DNA of 64,000 nucleotides. It comes from Megaleporinus macrocephalus. Lineage: Eukaryota; Chordata; Actinopteri; Characiformes; Anostomidae. The stretch lies in the NCBI GenBank assembly GCA_021613375.1, contig CM038704.1, positions 2,607,647-2,671,646 on the forward strand, written 5' to 3'. The position numbers were made by a program, and so were the translations under genes. Positions 44,426-55,899 of the stretch are shown piece by piece. Numbering within the stretch: the stretch's first letter is position 1; each line of letters starts with the position of its first letter. The notes beneath the pieces are model-generated. The model had not been told where the DNA came from. It saw nothing but the letters and a program-made list of their open reading frames with translations, and did no database searches.

Positions 44426-44807
44426 TGTATACAATGTGTTTACAAACAATCCTCTATATTAACTTCATCACTGACTTTGGTGTATATTGTTCTGATCATT
44501 GTCTCCAGTTGGACATGAAGATATTTATATTTTTTTTCCTAAAGGTCATGTGATATCTCTTTCGCTTCCTGGTCCAAACATGGAAATGAAGACGCTCTTT
44601 ATCAACACATTGTTTTCCTGGAGACATAAAACCCAGCACATTTGCATATACCTGACTATTCAGCCTAGAGCAGTTCCACACAGGTACCTGTTCCACCAGA
44701 AACACAGTACCTCCAGCCAATCAGAAGACAGCTCATTTACATACCGCACATCAAATTCTAGCTGGAGAATATAAAGTGAATGGGTTTTTGTGGTCCAATA
44801 GGCTTGT
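44426..44807. other. Unassigned DNA
   Basis: Includes CCAGCCAATCAGAAGACAGC and TCATTTACATACC (about 44713-44745), a phrase like that at 37377. The 74-91 codon frames on both strands are not recognised. Confidence 0.4.
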
Positions 44808-44815
44808 CCGGTTAG

Positions 44816-46754
44816 CAAAGGTGTCAGAAGTATTCACATTCATTACTCAGGTAGAAATATAGATACTAGGGTTTAAAAATACTTCTGTAGAAGTTGAAGT
44901 ACCAACTGAAGCTTTTTACTTCAGTAAAAGTATAAAAGTAAAAGTAATGTAAGAAAAAAATGTCATTAAGGACAAAAGCTTAGGCCGCACCACAGGGGTC
45001 TACAGTGCACTAGCCCACCTCCCCAAAAACCCCATTCTTCTAAAAGCCATAATGACTATAATGTTATATTAAAATGTTAATGTTGATAAATTTGGGATGC
45101 GCTAGGCTTCCTGTTTCAGCTCATATACGCCCATTAAACATGAATGTAGTTTAATACAATGTAAATATATTAAAGAAGCATATCTGTTACTACTGAACAT
45201 TAACATGTGTTTCATGGAGCAGAAGATATGATGACTAGTTGTCTATAAGTATTGTAATGAAGTCAAACTTCAAAGACATGTTATCAATAATCTTTACTGG
45301 AATGTAAATGTACATGAATGAAAACAAGCTGTAATGAAATAGGAGTAACGAGACTATGATTAAAATGTAAGGAGTAGAAAGTACTGATAATGGAGTGTAA
45401 ATGTAAGGAGTATAAAGTACTGATAATGGAGTGTAAATGTAAGGAGTAGAAAGTACAGATAATGGAGTGTAAATGTAAGGAGTATAAAGTACTGATAATG
45501 GAGTGTAAATGTAAGGAGTAGAAAGTACTGATAATGGAGTGTAAATGTAAGAAGTAGAAAGTACTGATAATGGAGTGTAAATATAAGGAGTAGAAAGTAA
45601 ATACAATGGAGTGTAAATGTAAGGAGTAGAAAGTACTGATAATGGAGTGTAAATGTAAGGAGTAGAAAGTACTGATAATGGAGTGTAAATGTAAGGAGTA
45701 GAGAGTATTGATAATGGAGTGTAAATGTAAGGAGTAGAAAGTACTGATAATGTAGTGTAAATGTAAGGAGTAGAAAGTACTGATAATGGAATGTAAATGT
45801 AAGGAGTAGAAAGTACTGATAATGGAGTGTAAATGTAAGGAGTAGAAAGTACTGATAATGGAGTGTAAATGTAAGGAGTAGAGAGTACTGATAATGGAGT
45901 GTAAATGTAAGGAGTAGAAAGTACTGATAATGTAGTGTAAATGTAAGGAGTGGAAAGTACTGATAATGTAGTGTAAATGTAAGGAGTAGAGAGTACTGAT
46001 AATGGAGTGTAAATGTAAGGAGTAGAAAGTACTGATAATGGAGTGTAAATGTAAGGAGTAGAAAGTACTGATAATGGAGTGTAAATGTAAGGATTAGAAA
46101 GTACTGATAATGGAGTGTAAATGTAAGGAGTAGAAAGTGCAGATAATGAGTGTAAATGTAAGGAGTAGAAAGTACTGATAATGAGTGTAAATGTAAGGAG
46201 TAGAAAGTACAGATAATGAGTGTAAATGTAAGGAGTAGAAAGTACAGATAATGGAGTGTAAATGTAAGGAGTAGAAAGTACTGATAATGGAGTGTAAATG
46301 TAAGGAGTAGAAAGTACTGATAATGGAGTGTAAATGTAAGGAGTAGAAAGTGCAGATAATGAGTGTAAATGTAAGGAGTAGAAAGTACTGATAATGGAGT
46401 GTAAATGTAAGTAGTTGAAAGTACAGATAATGGAATGTAAATGTAAAGAGTAGAAAGTACTGTTTATGGAGTGTAAATGTAAGGAGTAGAAAGTACTGAT
46501 AATGGAGTGTAAATGTAAGGAGTAGAAAGTAATGATACTGGAGTGTAAATGTAAGGAGTAGAAAGTACTGATAATGAGTGTAAATGTAAGGAGTAGAAAG
46601 TACAGATAATGGAGTGTAAATGTAAGTAGTAGAAAGTACTGATAATGGAGTGTAAATGTAAGGAGTAGAAAGTACTGATAAAGGAGTGTAAATGTAAGGA
46701 GTAGTATTTAAGTAAGGTAATGAAGTATTTGTACTTTGTTACTTGACACCTTTG
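44816..46754. mobile_element. Nonautonomous hAT-type transposon
   Basis: Ends are perfect 11-bp inverted repeats: CAAAGGTGTCA at 44816-44826 and its complement at 46744-46754. Immediately outside both ends is the same 8-bp sequence CCGGTTAG (44808-44815 and 46755-46762), the target-duplication length typical of hAT elements. Subterminal TACTT/AAGTA words are frequent. There is no transposase frame. Most of the interior is the 36-bp array below. Confidence 0.92.
45367..46706 (+). repeat. 36-bp minisatellite inside the hAT element
   Basis: About 37 copies of AGTACTGATAATGGAGTGTA then AATGTAAGGAGTAGAA. 35-bp variants (ATAATGAGTG) cluster at 46140-46240 and 46360-46380. Confidence 0.95.
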
Positions 46755-46762
46755 CCGGTTAG

Positions 46763-47199
46763 ACAGGTTTGAGCTCAGGCTCCTCAGCCTGGACTGCTTT
46801 CCTGTAACTCACTTGTCTCACTTTGAAGATTTGTGGTTTTGTTTTAAACCCAAAGAATCTAGACGTGTAGTGAACGTCAGCTCCTCTGCTAATAGACGCT
46901 GGACGTGGTTCCACTGCGGGCCGGTAAGCTACAGAACCTTTTCTCACTCAGGAGCTTTTAGATCTGGTGCTTTTATATTTCTGCTCTTTAAGCTCAACTC
47001 ACCGGCACGTCTTCATCTCGGTTCCACACTGAACACCGCAGATCTAACATTTAAAGGGTCCTAATATAAAAACGTTCCTTTTTCGGTTCTTTTATTTATA
47101 TGTTTAGCCGTCTGGAGTTCCTACAACAAACTGTGAAAATATGGTGATTTTGTTTTTGTGGAACGTTTAAAAAGCTGCTCAGATGCACTGCTAACGCTA
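46763..47199. other. Unassigned DNA
   Basis: No recognised element or exon. The short frames at 46759-47064 have no known domain. Confidence 0.4.
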
Positions 47200-49345
47200 A
47201 CAGCTGAGGCAATATATTAACAGAGATGCAATGTTCTAGATAGTTCTTGGTGTCTAGCACTAGCTAACGCTAACAGCTGAGGTAATACATTAACAGAGAT
47301 GCAATGTTCTAGATAGTTCTTGGTGTCTAGCACTAGCTAACGCTAACAGCTGAGGTAATACATTAACAGAGATGCAATGTTCTAGATAGTTCTTGGTGTC
47401 TAGCACTAGCTAACGCTAACAGCTGAGGTAATACATTAACAGAGATGCAATGTTCTAGATAGTTCTTGGTGTCTAGCACTAGCTAACGCTAACAGCTGAG
47501 GTGATACATTAACAGAGATGCAATGTTCTAGATAGTTCTTGGTGTCTAGCACTAGCTAACGCTAACAGCTGAGGTAATACATTAACAGAGATGCAATGTT
47601 CTAGATAGTTCTTGGTGTCTAGCACTAGCTAACGCTAACAGCTGAGGTAATACATTAACAGAGATGCAATGTTCTAGATAGTTCTTGGTGTCTAGCACTA
47701 GCTAACGCTAACAGCTGAGGTGATACATTAACAGAGATGCAATGTTCTAGATAGTTCTTGGTGTCTAGCACTAGCTAACGCTAACAGCTGAGGTGATACA
47801 TTAACAGAGATGCAATGTTCTAGATAGTTCTTGGTGTCTAGCACTAGCTAACGCTAAGCACTAGTTTTTAGCACTAGTGTTTAGCACTAGTTAACACTAT
47901 CAGCTGAGTTAATGTATCAATGGGGATGTAATGTTCTAGATAGTTCTAGCACTAGCTAATGCTAACAGTTGAAATAATGTGTTAACAGAGATGGCATGTT
48001 CTAGATAGTTATTGGTGTCTAGCACTAGCTAACGCTAACAGCTGAGGCAATATATTAATGGATATGTAATGTTCTAGATAGTTATTGGTGTTTAGCACTA
48101 GCTAACACTAACAGCTGAGGTAATACATTAACAGAGATGCAATGTTCTAGATAGTTCTTGGTGTCTAGCATTAGCTAACGCTAACAGCTGAGGTAATACA
48201 TTAACAGAGATGCAATGTTCTAGATAGTTCTTGGTGTCTGGCACTAGCTAACACTAACAGCTGAGGCAATATATTAATGGATATGTAATGTTCTAGATAG
48301 TTATTGGTGTCTAGCACTAGCTAACGCTAACAGCTGAGGTAATACATTAACAGAGATGTACTGTTCTAGGCAGTTCTTGGTGTGTAGCACTAGTTAACAC
48401 TATCAGCTGAGGCAATATATTACCAGAGATGTAACGTTCTAGATAGTTATTGGTGCTTAGCACTAGCTAATGCTAACAGTTGAAATAATGTGTTAACGGA
48501 GATGTTATGTACTAGATAGTTATTGGTACTTAATATTAGCTAACAGCTGAGATAATAAAGAAATGTAATGTTCTAGATAGTTATTTGTGTTTAGCACTAG
48601 TTAACACTATCAGCTGAGTTAATGTATCAATGGGGATGTGATGTTCTAGATAGTTCTAGCACTAGCTAATGCTAACAGTTGAAATAATGTGTTAACAGAG
48701 ATGGCATGTTCTAGATAGTTATTGGCACTCAATATTAGCTAACACTAACAGCTGAGATAATAAAGAAATGTAATGTTCTAGATAGTTCTTGGTGTTTAGC
48801 ACTAGTTAACACTCAGCTGAGTTAATGTATCAATGGGGATGTGATGTTCTAGATAGTGCTAAACAAAGTGTTTAGCACTAGCTAATGCTAACAGTTAAAA
48901 TAATGTGTTAACAGAGATGGCATGTTCTCGATAGTTATTGGCTCTTATGACTAGCTAACACTAAAAGCTGAGGGAATGCATCAATGGGGATGTAATGTTC
49001 TAGATAGTTACTGGCATTTAGTGCTAGCTAGCTATATCGTTTTTGGCATGCTAGATCGTTCTTGGCATGCTAACAGCTAAGGTAATATATTAACTGAGCT
49101 GTAATGTTCTACATAGTTCTAGGCACTTAATAATAGCTAACAGTAACAGGTGAGGTAATATATTTATATGAATGAATAGTGTTCTAGATAGTTCTTGGTG
49201 TTTATCATCAGCAAATGCTAACAGTTGTAGTAATATATTAAAGGACATATAATGTTCTAGATAATTCACTAGCCAACACTAACAGCTGAGGTAATATTTT
49301 AATGCAGGTGAGCTGAGGTTATATAAACAGAGGTGGAATGTTCTA
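47200..49345 (+). repeat. 73-bp array (array 2)
   Basis: Same family and period as 5933-8390 (unit starts at 47256 and 47329, 73 bp apart). Here the motif is CTAACGCTAAC, with G replacing the middle C, so the telomere-like site is lost. The first nine units (to about 47850) are almost identical. Later ones carry deletions, GATGGCATG variants and higher-order blocks, and decay towards 49345. Confidence 0.94.
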
Positions 49346-49732
49346 GATAGTTAGAAAATGTTCCACAGATTAAAATATTTCCTTTTCTGATGTTGGGTTC
49401 TCCGCTGCGTGAGAAGGACGAATAATAAGTTTGCCACTGCGGTAAAGAACGTTAGCTTGAGAATGTCTTTACTCTGAATCCCAGTTCCCACCTCTCCCCT
49501 CTTCATCTGAGGAGAGCATTCAGAGACCACCACCGAGACCACCACCGAGACCACCACTGACCTCTCCAGCAGACGCGAGCCCACACACATAAACCCGCAT
49601 CCCCAGCAGCTGCGGCAGCGCAGGTAGTTTATAAATGAGCAGTAGCTGCAGTTTAATGAGGACCTCACACCGCAGTGTCAGAGCCAGGCGTAATTACTGC
49701 ACTCAGCAGACGCTGGAGGGGAGAGGAGCGAG

Positions 49733-49736
<4 letters not shown>

Positions 49737-49769
<33 letters not shown>
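49737..49769 (+). repeat. (GT)n microsatellite
   Basis: About 16 GT dinucleotides. Confidence 0.96.
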
Positions 49770-49775
<6 letters not shown>

Positions 49776-50267
49776 GGGGCAAAAAAAGAAAAACATGCTC
49801 ACATTCATCCAATTTTGTCAGCTGAATACATTTAAAAGGCACAAATGTCCCGGTAGCTGCAGGTTAAAGCTATTAAAAACCGGAGGAGGAGCAGAGGAGC
49901 GGCCCGGCTCCCGGAGGCAGCGGCCCGGCTCCGGAGGCAGCCTTCATAACGGGAAATATGGGCTCCTGTTTAAGATGAAAAACGGCAAAGCAACAGACTG
50001 TCACTTAATCAATGGAGGGCCCCCACGGGGGGGAGTGGCTGCCCGCTGCCCGGTGGACTCGAGCGATGTGGGCAGAATAAAGGATGGCAGGATGAAGGAG
50101 GAGCGTTTGATAGCGGCCAGACTGATGATTGGGCTCCCAAGGCGCAGCCGGAGAGCCCGGTCAGCTCTTCTCTGGGGGAGCCGCTTTAATGACACCATCC
50201 ATCTCCCTAACGCAATAGTACAGAGGCCCGGGAGGCCATTATCGCCACCTCTGCGCCTACAGTGGAG

Positions 50268-50305
50268 AGCGAGAGCGAGAGAGAGAGAGAGAGAGAGAGA
50301 GAGCA

Positions 50306-50338
<33 letters not shown>
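50268..50338 (+). repeat. (GA)n microsatellite, interrupted
   Basis: GA repeats with a few GC and CA interruptions. Confidence 0.95.
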
Positions 50339-50912
50339 TCAAACCCGACTTGCTGTGTAACCAGAACGCTCCGTCTCGTCGTGCCCACTCCGCTCTAGCA
50401 GACGACAGCCGAGAGCGCGCGAGCCTCTTCATTTCTCATGAATCTCATTTAAAAGGAGCGAGCTCAATTCTCCAAAGCCACCTTCTCCCTTCCTGGCGCT
50501 CAAGTCCTCCGCCGGCTCTTCCGAGCGCGAGCCCTTCTCTCAGATGTAGTGAGCATCAAGGCAGCTGCCGGTTCTAACCGAGAGCTCTTTAGCGGCTCAA
50601 CTTTGGTTAAAGTTTTTAAAAGGAGTTTGAACAAAAGCCTGCGGCGCTTTAGCGTCTGACTCCTCTCGTTTGAGTCTGCGTTGGAAGTGGCGGCGAGCTT
50701 CCACAGCTCTTATCTTCCCGTGTCCTCATCCGCTCTCCGCTCTCTGCCTCCGACCGTCTGCTTGATAGATGCTTCCCTGTTTGTTCTCGCCTCCGGGAGC
50801 GGCAGCGTCCACTGCACTTTCATAACCTGACCATCACAGCTGAGTCATCACACTCAGCTCCCAGATGAAGCTTTTACTCAAGGAGCTTCTGGTGGGGACA
50901 TGAATATATAGG

Positions 50913-51578
50913 CTGTGTCTCAAATCCTACATAGGCAGCATTTTATGTCATAGTATGTTCTCCTGACATGTAGACTGTCCCAATTCTTACATACCTTAAA
51001 CATACTGTCTACTGAGGAACCTTATTTAGACCTGATTTTAAGGAAGCATCGAACACTTCCTCAGCCACTAAGACAATCCCATGATGCAGCGCAGGCTAAT
51101 CTAGGAGCAGTGAAGTGGTTTTAAAATGTGAGTTATTTTGATTCTCTGGAGTTTTAATGTGTTTCTGGTCATATAATCACACAAAACAGTATTTTATTAT
51201 CAACTCTGTAACGAGTCCTTCACCATTTACACTTTATACTCCAGACATTAGCATTTATGCTAGCGGATTTTTAACCCTCAGGCTATTGTTTTGGATGGCG
51301 GCCGGTAGCTTAGCAACCAGCTAACCCACCGGTGGCGTGCTGCAGTGGGCGGGAACAAGCCGTGACGCAGTCTCTCTCTAACTAGAGCGTCTCAGTAATC
51401 TGTTTTATGAGGAGAGATGAGGAGAGAACACTGATACTTACACACTCACTACCTAGACAGCCTACTTACACACTCACTACCTAGACAGCCTACTTACACA
51501 CTCACTACCTAGACAGCCTACTTACACACTCACTACCTAGACAGCCTACTTAGACACTCAGTAGGGTTTGAGACACAG
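50913..51578. mobile_element. Inverted-end element with internal 28-bp expansion
   Basis: Left end CTGTGTCTCAAATCCTAC (50913-50930) and right end GTAGGGTTTGAGACACAG (51561-51578) are inverted repeats with two mismatches. No target duplication is visible. The right part matches 24775-24896. Confidence 0.75.
51441..51560 (+). repeat. 28-bp tandem repeat, four copies
   Basis: CACACTCACTACCTAGACAG plus CCTACTTA, starting at 51441, 51469, 51497 and 51525, then a partial unit. Confidence 0.95.
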
Positions 51579-52002
51579 TTGAGTCATATTATTATGACCA
51601 CTTCCTACTTTGGACGGTGGAAGAGTTCTGGTCTGGGGAATGTTCTTGTGATGTTCCACTCGTCCATGTGGAAGACACTCTCAACCCATTTGGGTCTGAA
51701 TCCATCCTTGCAGATCATGTACACCAGCGGTCACTAATAGGCGGACTGTGGTCCCAGTCTGGACCCAGACGTTGTCCAATGCGGACCCAAACTGATAATC
51801 TATTGAGGAGGATTTTATTCTGACAGTGTTTATTTTAAGGGGCGGAGCTTTTCTAGTCTTTATGGTATACAGGCTTTGCGGCGCAGTAACCTCACCAAAC
51901 GCTCCTCAGCCAATCAGAATAAAGTGAGTCAGACAGCGTTCTTTAAAAAAAAGAAGAGTCGACGGTGCTAATTAAAAGCAGCCACATATCTCATATATAT
52001 CC
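51579..52002. other. Unassigned DNA
   Basis: Contains AGCGGTCACTAATAGGCGGA-type sequence recalling a DNA-transposon end, but without clear boundaries. No gene. Confidence 0.35.
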
Positions 52003-52027
52003 ATCTATCTATCTCTCTATCTATCTG

Positions 52028-52065
<38 letters not shown>

Positions 52066-52066
52066 C
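52003..52066 (+). repeat. (TCTA)n microsatellite
   Basis: About 15 units. It stands where the tail of the adjoining reverse-strand SINE would be. Confidence 0.95.
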
Positions 52067-52330
52067 ATTCTCTTTCGCTTTATCCCGCTAGTCAGGGTCA
52101 CGGGGGGACTGGAGCCCATCACAGCATCATCAGGGGAAGGTGAGGTACACCCTGGACAGGTCGCCAGTCCATCACATGACCAACACTCACTCACACACAC
52201 ACTCACACCTACGGGCAGTTCAGAGAGGATCCTGACATGCATGTGTTTGGACTGTGGAAGGAAACCGGAGTACCCGGAGGAACCCACTCAAACACGGGGA
52301 GAACATACACACTCCACACAGAACGTTCTA
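52067..52330 (-). mobile_element. tRNA-derived SINE body, truncated (copy 3)
   Basis: Reverse of copies 1 and 2: CTCCGGGTACTCCGGTTTCC, CAGTCCAAACACATGC, CAGGGTGTACCTCACCTTCC and CGTGACCCTGACTAGCGGGA. It stops at the body edge near 52323, so the tRNA-like head (box A and box B) is missing. Confidence 0.85.
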
Positions 52331-54097
52331 GATATCTCATATGAGTGTGAGAATGGTCCTAACACAGTTTCAGCCCAGGTTTAAAGTCCTGGCTGGACAA
52401 CGAAGATCTCACTCCTCTCACTGAACAAGAGAAAGTGTGGAGGAATACAAGAGAGAGATAAACTGTTAAGATATGAAACTCAGTAAACAAGACTAAACAT
52501 TTATTTACTTTTTTATTATAAATAAAAACTTTATGATGCACTTTTTTTCAAAAACATTTTAAATGCAACCCTTGTTTTTACTTAAAGTGATTTCAGTTCA
52601 GCTATTAAACAGTAAATATACTGAAATATACTGAACGGTATGTGTGGTGTGTTGGTGTTTCAGTAGTTGATGGTATAAGATGCTGATACTAGACTACTTC
52701 AGTAAACAGGATACACCACTGAATCAGAACACACGCTAGAGATGATGAAGGTCCAGACCAGCCTGAGGAGATCTCATCTAGCTGGACCTTACTGACTAAT
52801 TAAACACCCCTGATCTACACCATAAATGCTGATTTTCTTCTCTGGGGCGGATGGGATCTTCCAGCAAGCCAACTAGAAATTTCCCAGATTGGTCAGAAGA
52901 GCTAATGAAGGCCTCCAGGAACTACCCTGGACCCCTAATTGCTCAGACTTGAACCCAATAGAGGTTTAAGATTAAGGTTTATTTATTTATATGCGCCTAA
53001 TGTTGACACAAAGCAACTTTTCAGAAAATCCAACCCCCCAATTAGCAAACCTGGGGCAACAGTGGGAGGTTCTAGTGCCTACACCAAGTGTTTAAGTGAT
53101 CGCCGACCACGTTTCTTCTATGGAGTTGAGGTTCTCCACTCTTCAGGTGTTACTGATGTGCTGGACAGTTGGGAACCCATTCCAGCTTCTCCTTAGAGGT
53201 TTGCTTTGCTGGATCCAGGACAGTATTTTGACCTCGTTCTAAAACACAGTGAGATCTTTTCCACACGTCTCCCCACACGGTAGTTTAAGGAATGAGGGTA
53301 AATTAATAAAAAAAAAAAAAGCATATTAATTACTGCAGCGATTATCCAATCAGAGCCTTTTAGGTATTTACTAATGGCTATTTTATCATCTGCTGGTACG
53401 TGTACCAACTTTCTTTCTCGTCCCGAATCAGAACTGCTGGTGAAATATGTTTAAGCAGCAGATCCTGTTAAGACTCCCCGACTCCAGAAGTCTGAGTGCA
53501 CTGGTGCGAAGGCTTGTTTTGCATTTCTTTCCATATTAATACATAGTTTTAATGATAGTTATAAATGATATTATTAGCGTAACAGTTTGAAGGAATGATT
53601 ACTTCCATTTAAGCACTGACCCAGAAACAGTAATTTCCTCTTTATTTGAACTGTCATGACTCTTTGATGTTGTTTGTGATTCTAAAAATTAGTGTATTGT
53701 CCAGTTTTAAGGTAAATAATACAAGATTTTTAAAGTGATCTCCTTGCTTTTGTGGTTCTGCCTAGTCCTCGTCATGAGCAATAACGATAATAACTTTAAT
53801 TATGGCTCTCTTTTCTTGTTTTTGGCTTTATTATTTTATTAATAGTTCCGATTGTACTCCCCCTGGTCTTGGTGGTCTGTGATGTGTATTTGTTGTTTTG
53901 ATCTTGTGCATTTTAATGTATGATGATATAAAAATAAAGCCCCGGTTCTGTTTTTGCTTTTATATGTTGGACTTTGTGTTATCGGCTTGTTTTGTGTTTC
54001 TTTTTTTTACTTCCTGTTATTTTCATTCTGCACTACAAAACACTTTGAGGTTCGTATTTGACGCATGAAAGGTACCATATAAAATTCCAGCATCATT
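52331..54097. other. AT-rich unassigned DNA
   Basis: 53120-53220 holds a decayed transposon-like piece (GAGTTGAGGTTCTCCACTCT) related to 30800-30890. The rest is AT-rich and includes ATAAAAATAAAGCCCC near 53927, which is not attached to any recognised exon. Confidence 0.4.
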
Positions 54098-54181
54098 GGC
54101 CGAAGGCGGGGTACACCATGGACAGGTCTCCAGTCCATCGCATGGTCAACACACACTCACACCTACACACACTCACAGAAC
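54098..54181 (-). mobile_element. SINE body fragment (copy 4)
   Basis: About 80 bases of the same SINE in reverse (GATGGACTGGAGACCTGTCC then GGTGTACCCCGCCTTC), cut at both sides. Confidence 0.75.
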
Positions 54182-54455
54182 AGCATATTCGCTAGCGGCC
54201 TGTCATGGGAGGGACCTGCTTCATCCTCTGTACCAGAAATACAAGAATCACATCACGTGGGGAGACCAGGACCTCCTGAACATCATCTTCCACTACAATC
54301 CAGGTACTTACACACGGCCATCCTACAGCTGGACTAAACCCAAAAAGACCTGAAACAGTGGGAGTAAAGCTTGGAATACTCACTCCGGCAGTGAATTAAG
54401 GTTGGAGTTTAATATCTGTTTGGCTTCCGACTCTACTATGTGGCTCATATGTAGA

Positions 54456-54497
<42 letters not shown>

Positions 54498-54509
54498 CCA
54501 GATCATCTT
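54182..54509. other. Unassigned DNA with an (AAT)n run
   Basis: A 14-unit (AAT)n run lies at 54455-54496. A forward frame at 54096-54353 reads through the SINE fragment and is not called. Confidence 0.45.
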
Positions 54510-54735
54510 ACTGTGTGGAGACTGTGCTGTCCACTATACAGTTGTGGTTTTCACCTTGGACCTCCCCTGGATCTCTTTTTCTTATCACTGAATCATGAAC
54601 ACTGACCTTAATTAAGGCGAGCGAGGCCTGCAGTGCTTTATATGTTGTTCTGGGTTCTTCTGTGACCTCCTGGATGAGACGATGATGTGCTCTTGGAGTG
54701 ATTTTGGTAGGCCGGCCACTCTTGGGAAGGTTCAC
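54510..54735 (-). pseudogene. Tc1-like transposase N-terminal fragment
   Basis: The reverse frame reads NLPKSGRPTKITPRAHHRLI and then VTEEPRTTYKALQASLA, with a VSVHDSVIRK block after it. This is the paired-type DNA-binding region of Tc1-like transposases, including the GRP(T) AT-hook-like motif. The catalytic domain is absent. The fragment abuts a different element at about 54740. Confidence 0.8.
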
Positions 54736-54739
54736 TATG

Positions 54740-55400
54740 GTTCCATTAGTGGCTAATTTGTAGCCTTTTCCAGACTGATAGACTTCAATGACTTCCTCAT
54801 CTGTTCTCGAATTTCTTCAGATTGGGGCATAATGCGTTGCTTTCTGAGATCTCTTAGCCTACGCCATGCAGTCAGACAAGCTCTGTTTAAGTGAATTCTT
54901 GATTCTAGAGGTCTGGCAGTAATCAGGACTGGGTGGGGCGAGTGAAATTGAACTCAGTGTTCCAAAAAATGTGGTTCATCACAGTTAATTCCCTTACTAA
55001 ACAAAATTATCAAAACTGCATTATGTTTGTACTCAGGTTATCTTTGTCTGATACTGAAAGTCTATTTATTTATCTTTTGTTAAACCCGTCATGTCTGGCA
55101 ATTTTCGCAATCGGAATGGTAAAAGATATTTGCTTTTACAAGAACAGCTCTATAGGTTTCTATAGCCTATTCTTGTTAATGTTTGTATTTGTATTTTATT
55201 TATTTCTTTATTTAGCCAGACCTGACAGGCAGTAAAAGAGAGGAAAAAAGGAGAGAGAAAAGAAGGAAAATGAACAAATAAATAAATAAAAATAATAATA
55301 ATAATAATATGAATAAATAAGTAAGACTATCATTTAAGTGTGATAAACGAAAACAAAAGAAATCTGTGAGGGGGCAAATACTTTTTCACAGCACTGTATG
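54740..55400. mobile_element. Second DNA-transposon remnant fused to the Tc1 fragment
   Basis: GACTGATAGACTTCAATGAC and AGGTCTGGCAGTAATCAGGA on the left, and GGGGCAAATACTTTTTCACA then GCACTGTA at 55374-55398 on the right, belong to a common fish DNA-transposon type with that terminal phrase. The interior has an AT-rich insertion (55190-55310). No transposase frame. Confidence 0.55.
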
Positions 55401-55899
55401 CTGACTACGGCTGATTAATTGGCTAAATGTTCATTTCTGTCATTCAAATTTCTGCAATTACCACCTCGTTAAGGGCTGCCATGTTCAGTTTTAGCAGTGC
55501 CTAATTAGGCCGGCAGGAACGTGTCATTAGAAGTCACGTCTAATATCAGTCCATGTGGTCCAAACACACGTACGCAGCTCTACAAACGCAGCTGTAAAAC
55601 ACGACAACGTGATGATTACTCCTGAAAACGTGTGAAGCTACTGTCACAACAAACCTACATCTCCATAATGAGCTCTTTAAGGAATTAAATCTATTAATTA
55701 ATAACACCTCACCGTAAGAAGCTGTTCATAGAGCTTAATGACACCTACGTAAATAAATAAATGCTATTTCTACAGACGTCATGGGCAAACATGACCTTAA
55801 TGACAGATGGCGTACACTGGAATCAGCATTTATAAACATTTCTGTAGGGTTACGCCAATGACAAGCTTATGTAGGTGTCATTAAACCTTATGAACCGCA
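55401..55899. other. Unique block, candidate regulatory DNA
   Basis: CTGATTAATTGGCTAAATGT, TTCTGCAATTACCACC and GTGCCTAATTAGGCCGGCAG supply several homeodomain-type ATTA cores in low-repeat DNA. It ends where the 400-bp array begins. Confidence 0.35.

Larger units (their letters stand above)
49346..50912. other. Unique CpG-containing block, candidate regulatory DNA
   Basis: Contains a GT run (49737-49769), a GA run (50268-50338) and otherwise unique sequence: CATTCATCCAATTTTGTCAG (49802), GAAATATGGGCTCC, GTCACTTAATCAATGGAGGG, AGGCCATTATCGCC. A 300-codon forward frame (49675-50577) simply reads through both microsatellites and is not accepted. It could be an enhancer cluster or the edge of a CpG island. 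Confidence 0.4.

Noticed and set aside
49675..50577. 300-codon forward frame
   Set aside because: Runs through a GT and a GA microsatellite (Cys-Val and Arg-Glu runs). The parts between show no domain, though the DNA may be conserved for other reasons.
53920..53945. Polyadenylation signal AATAAA of a gene
   Set aside because: No exon or stop codon on the forward strand upstream can be supported; AT-rich background makes the motif likely by chance.
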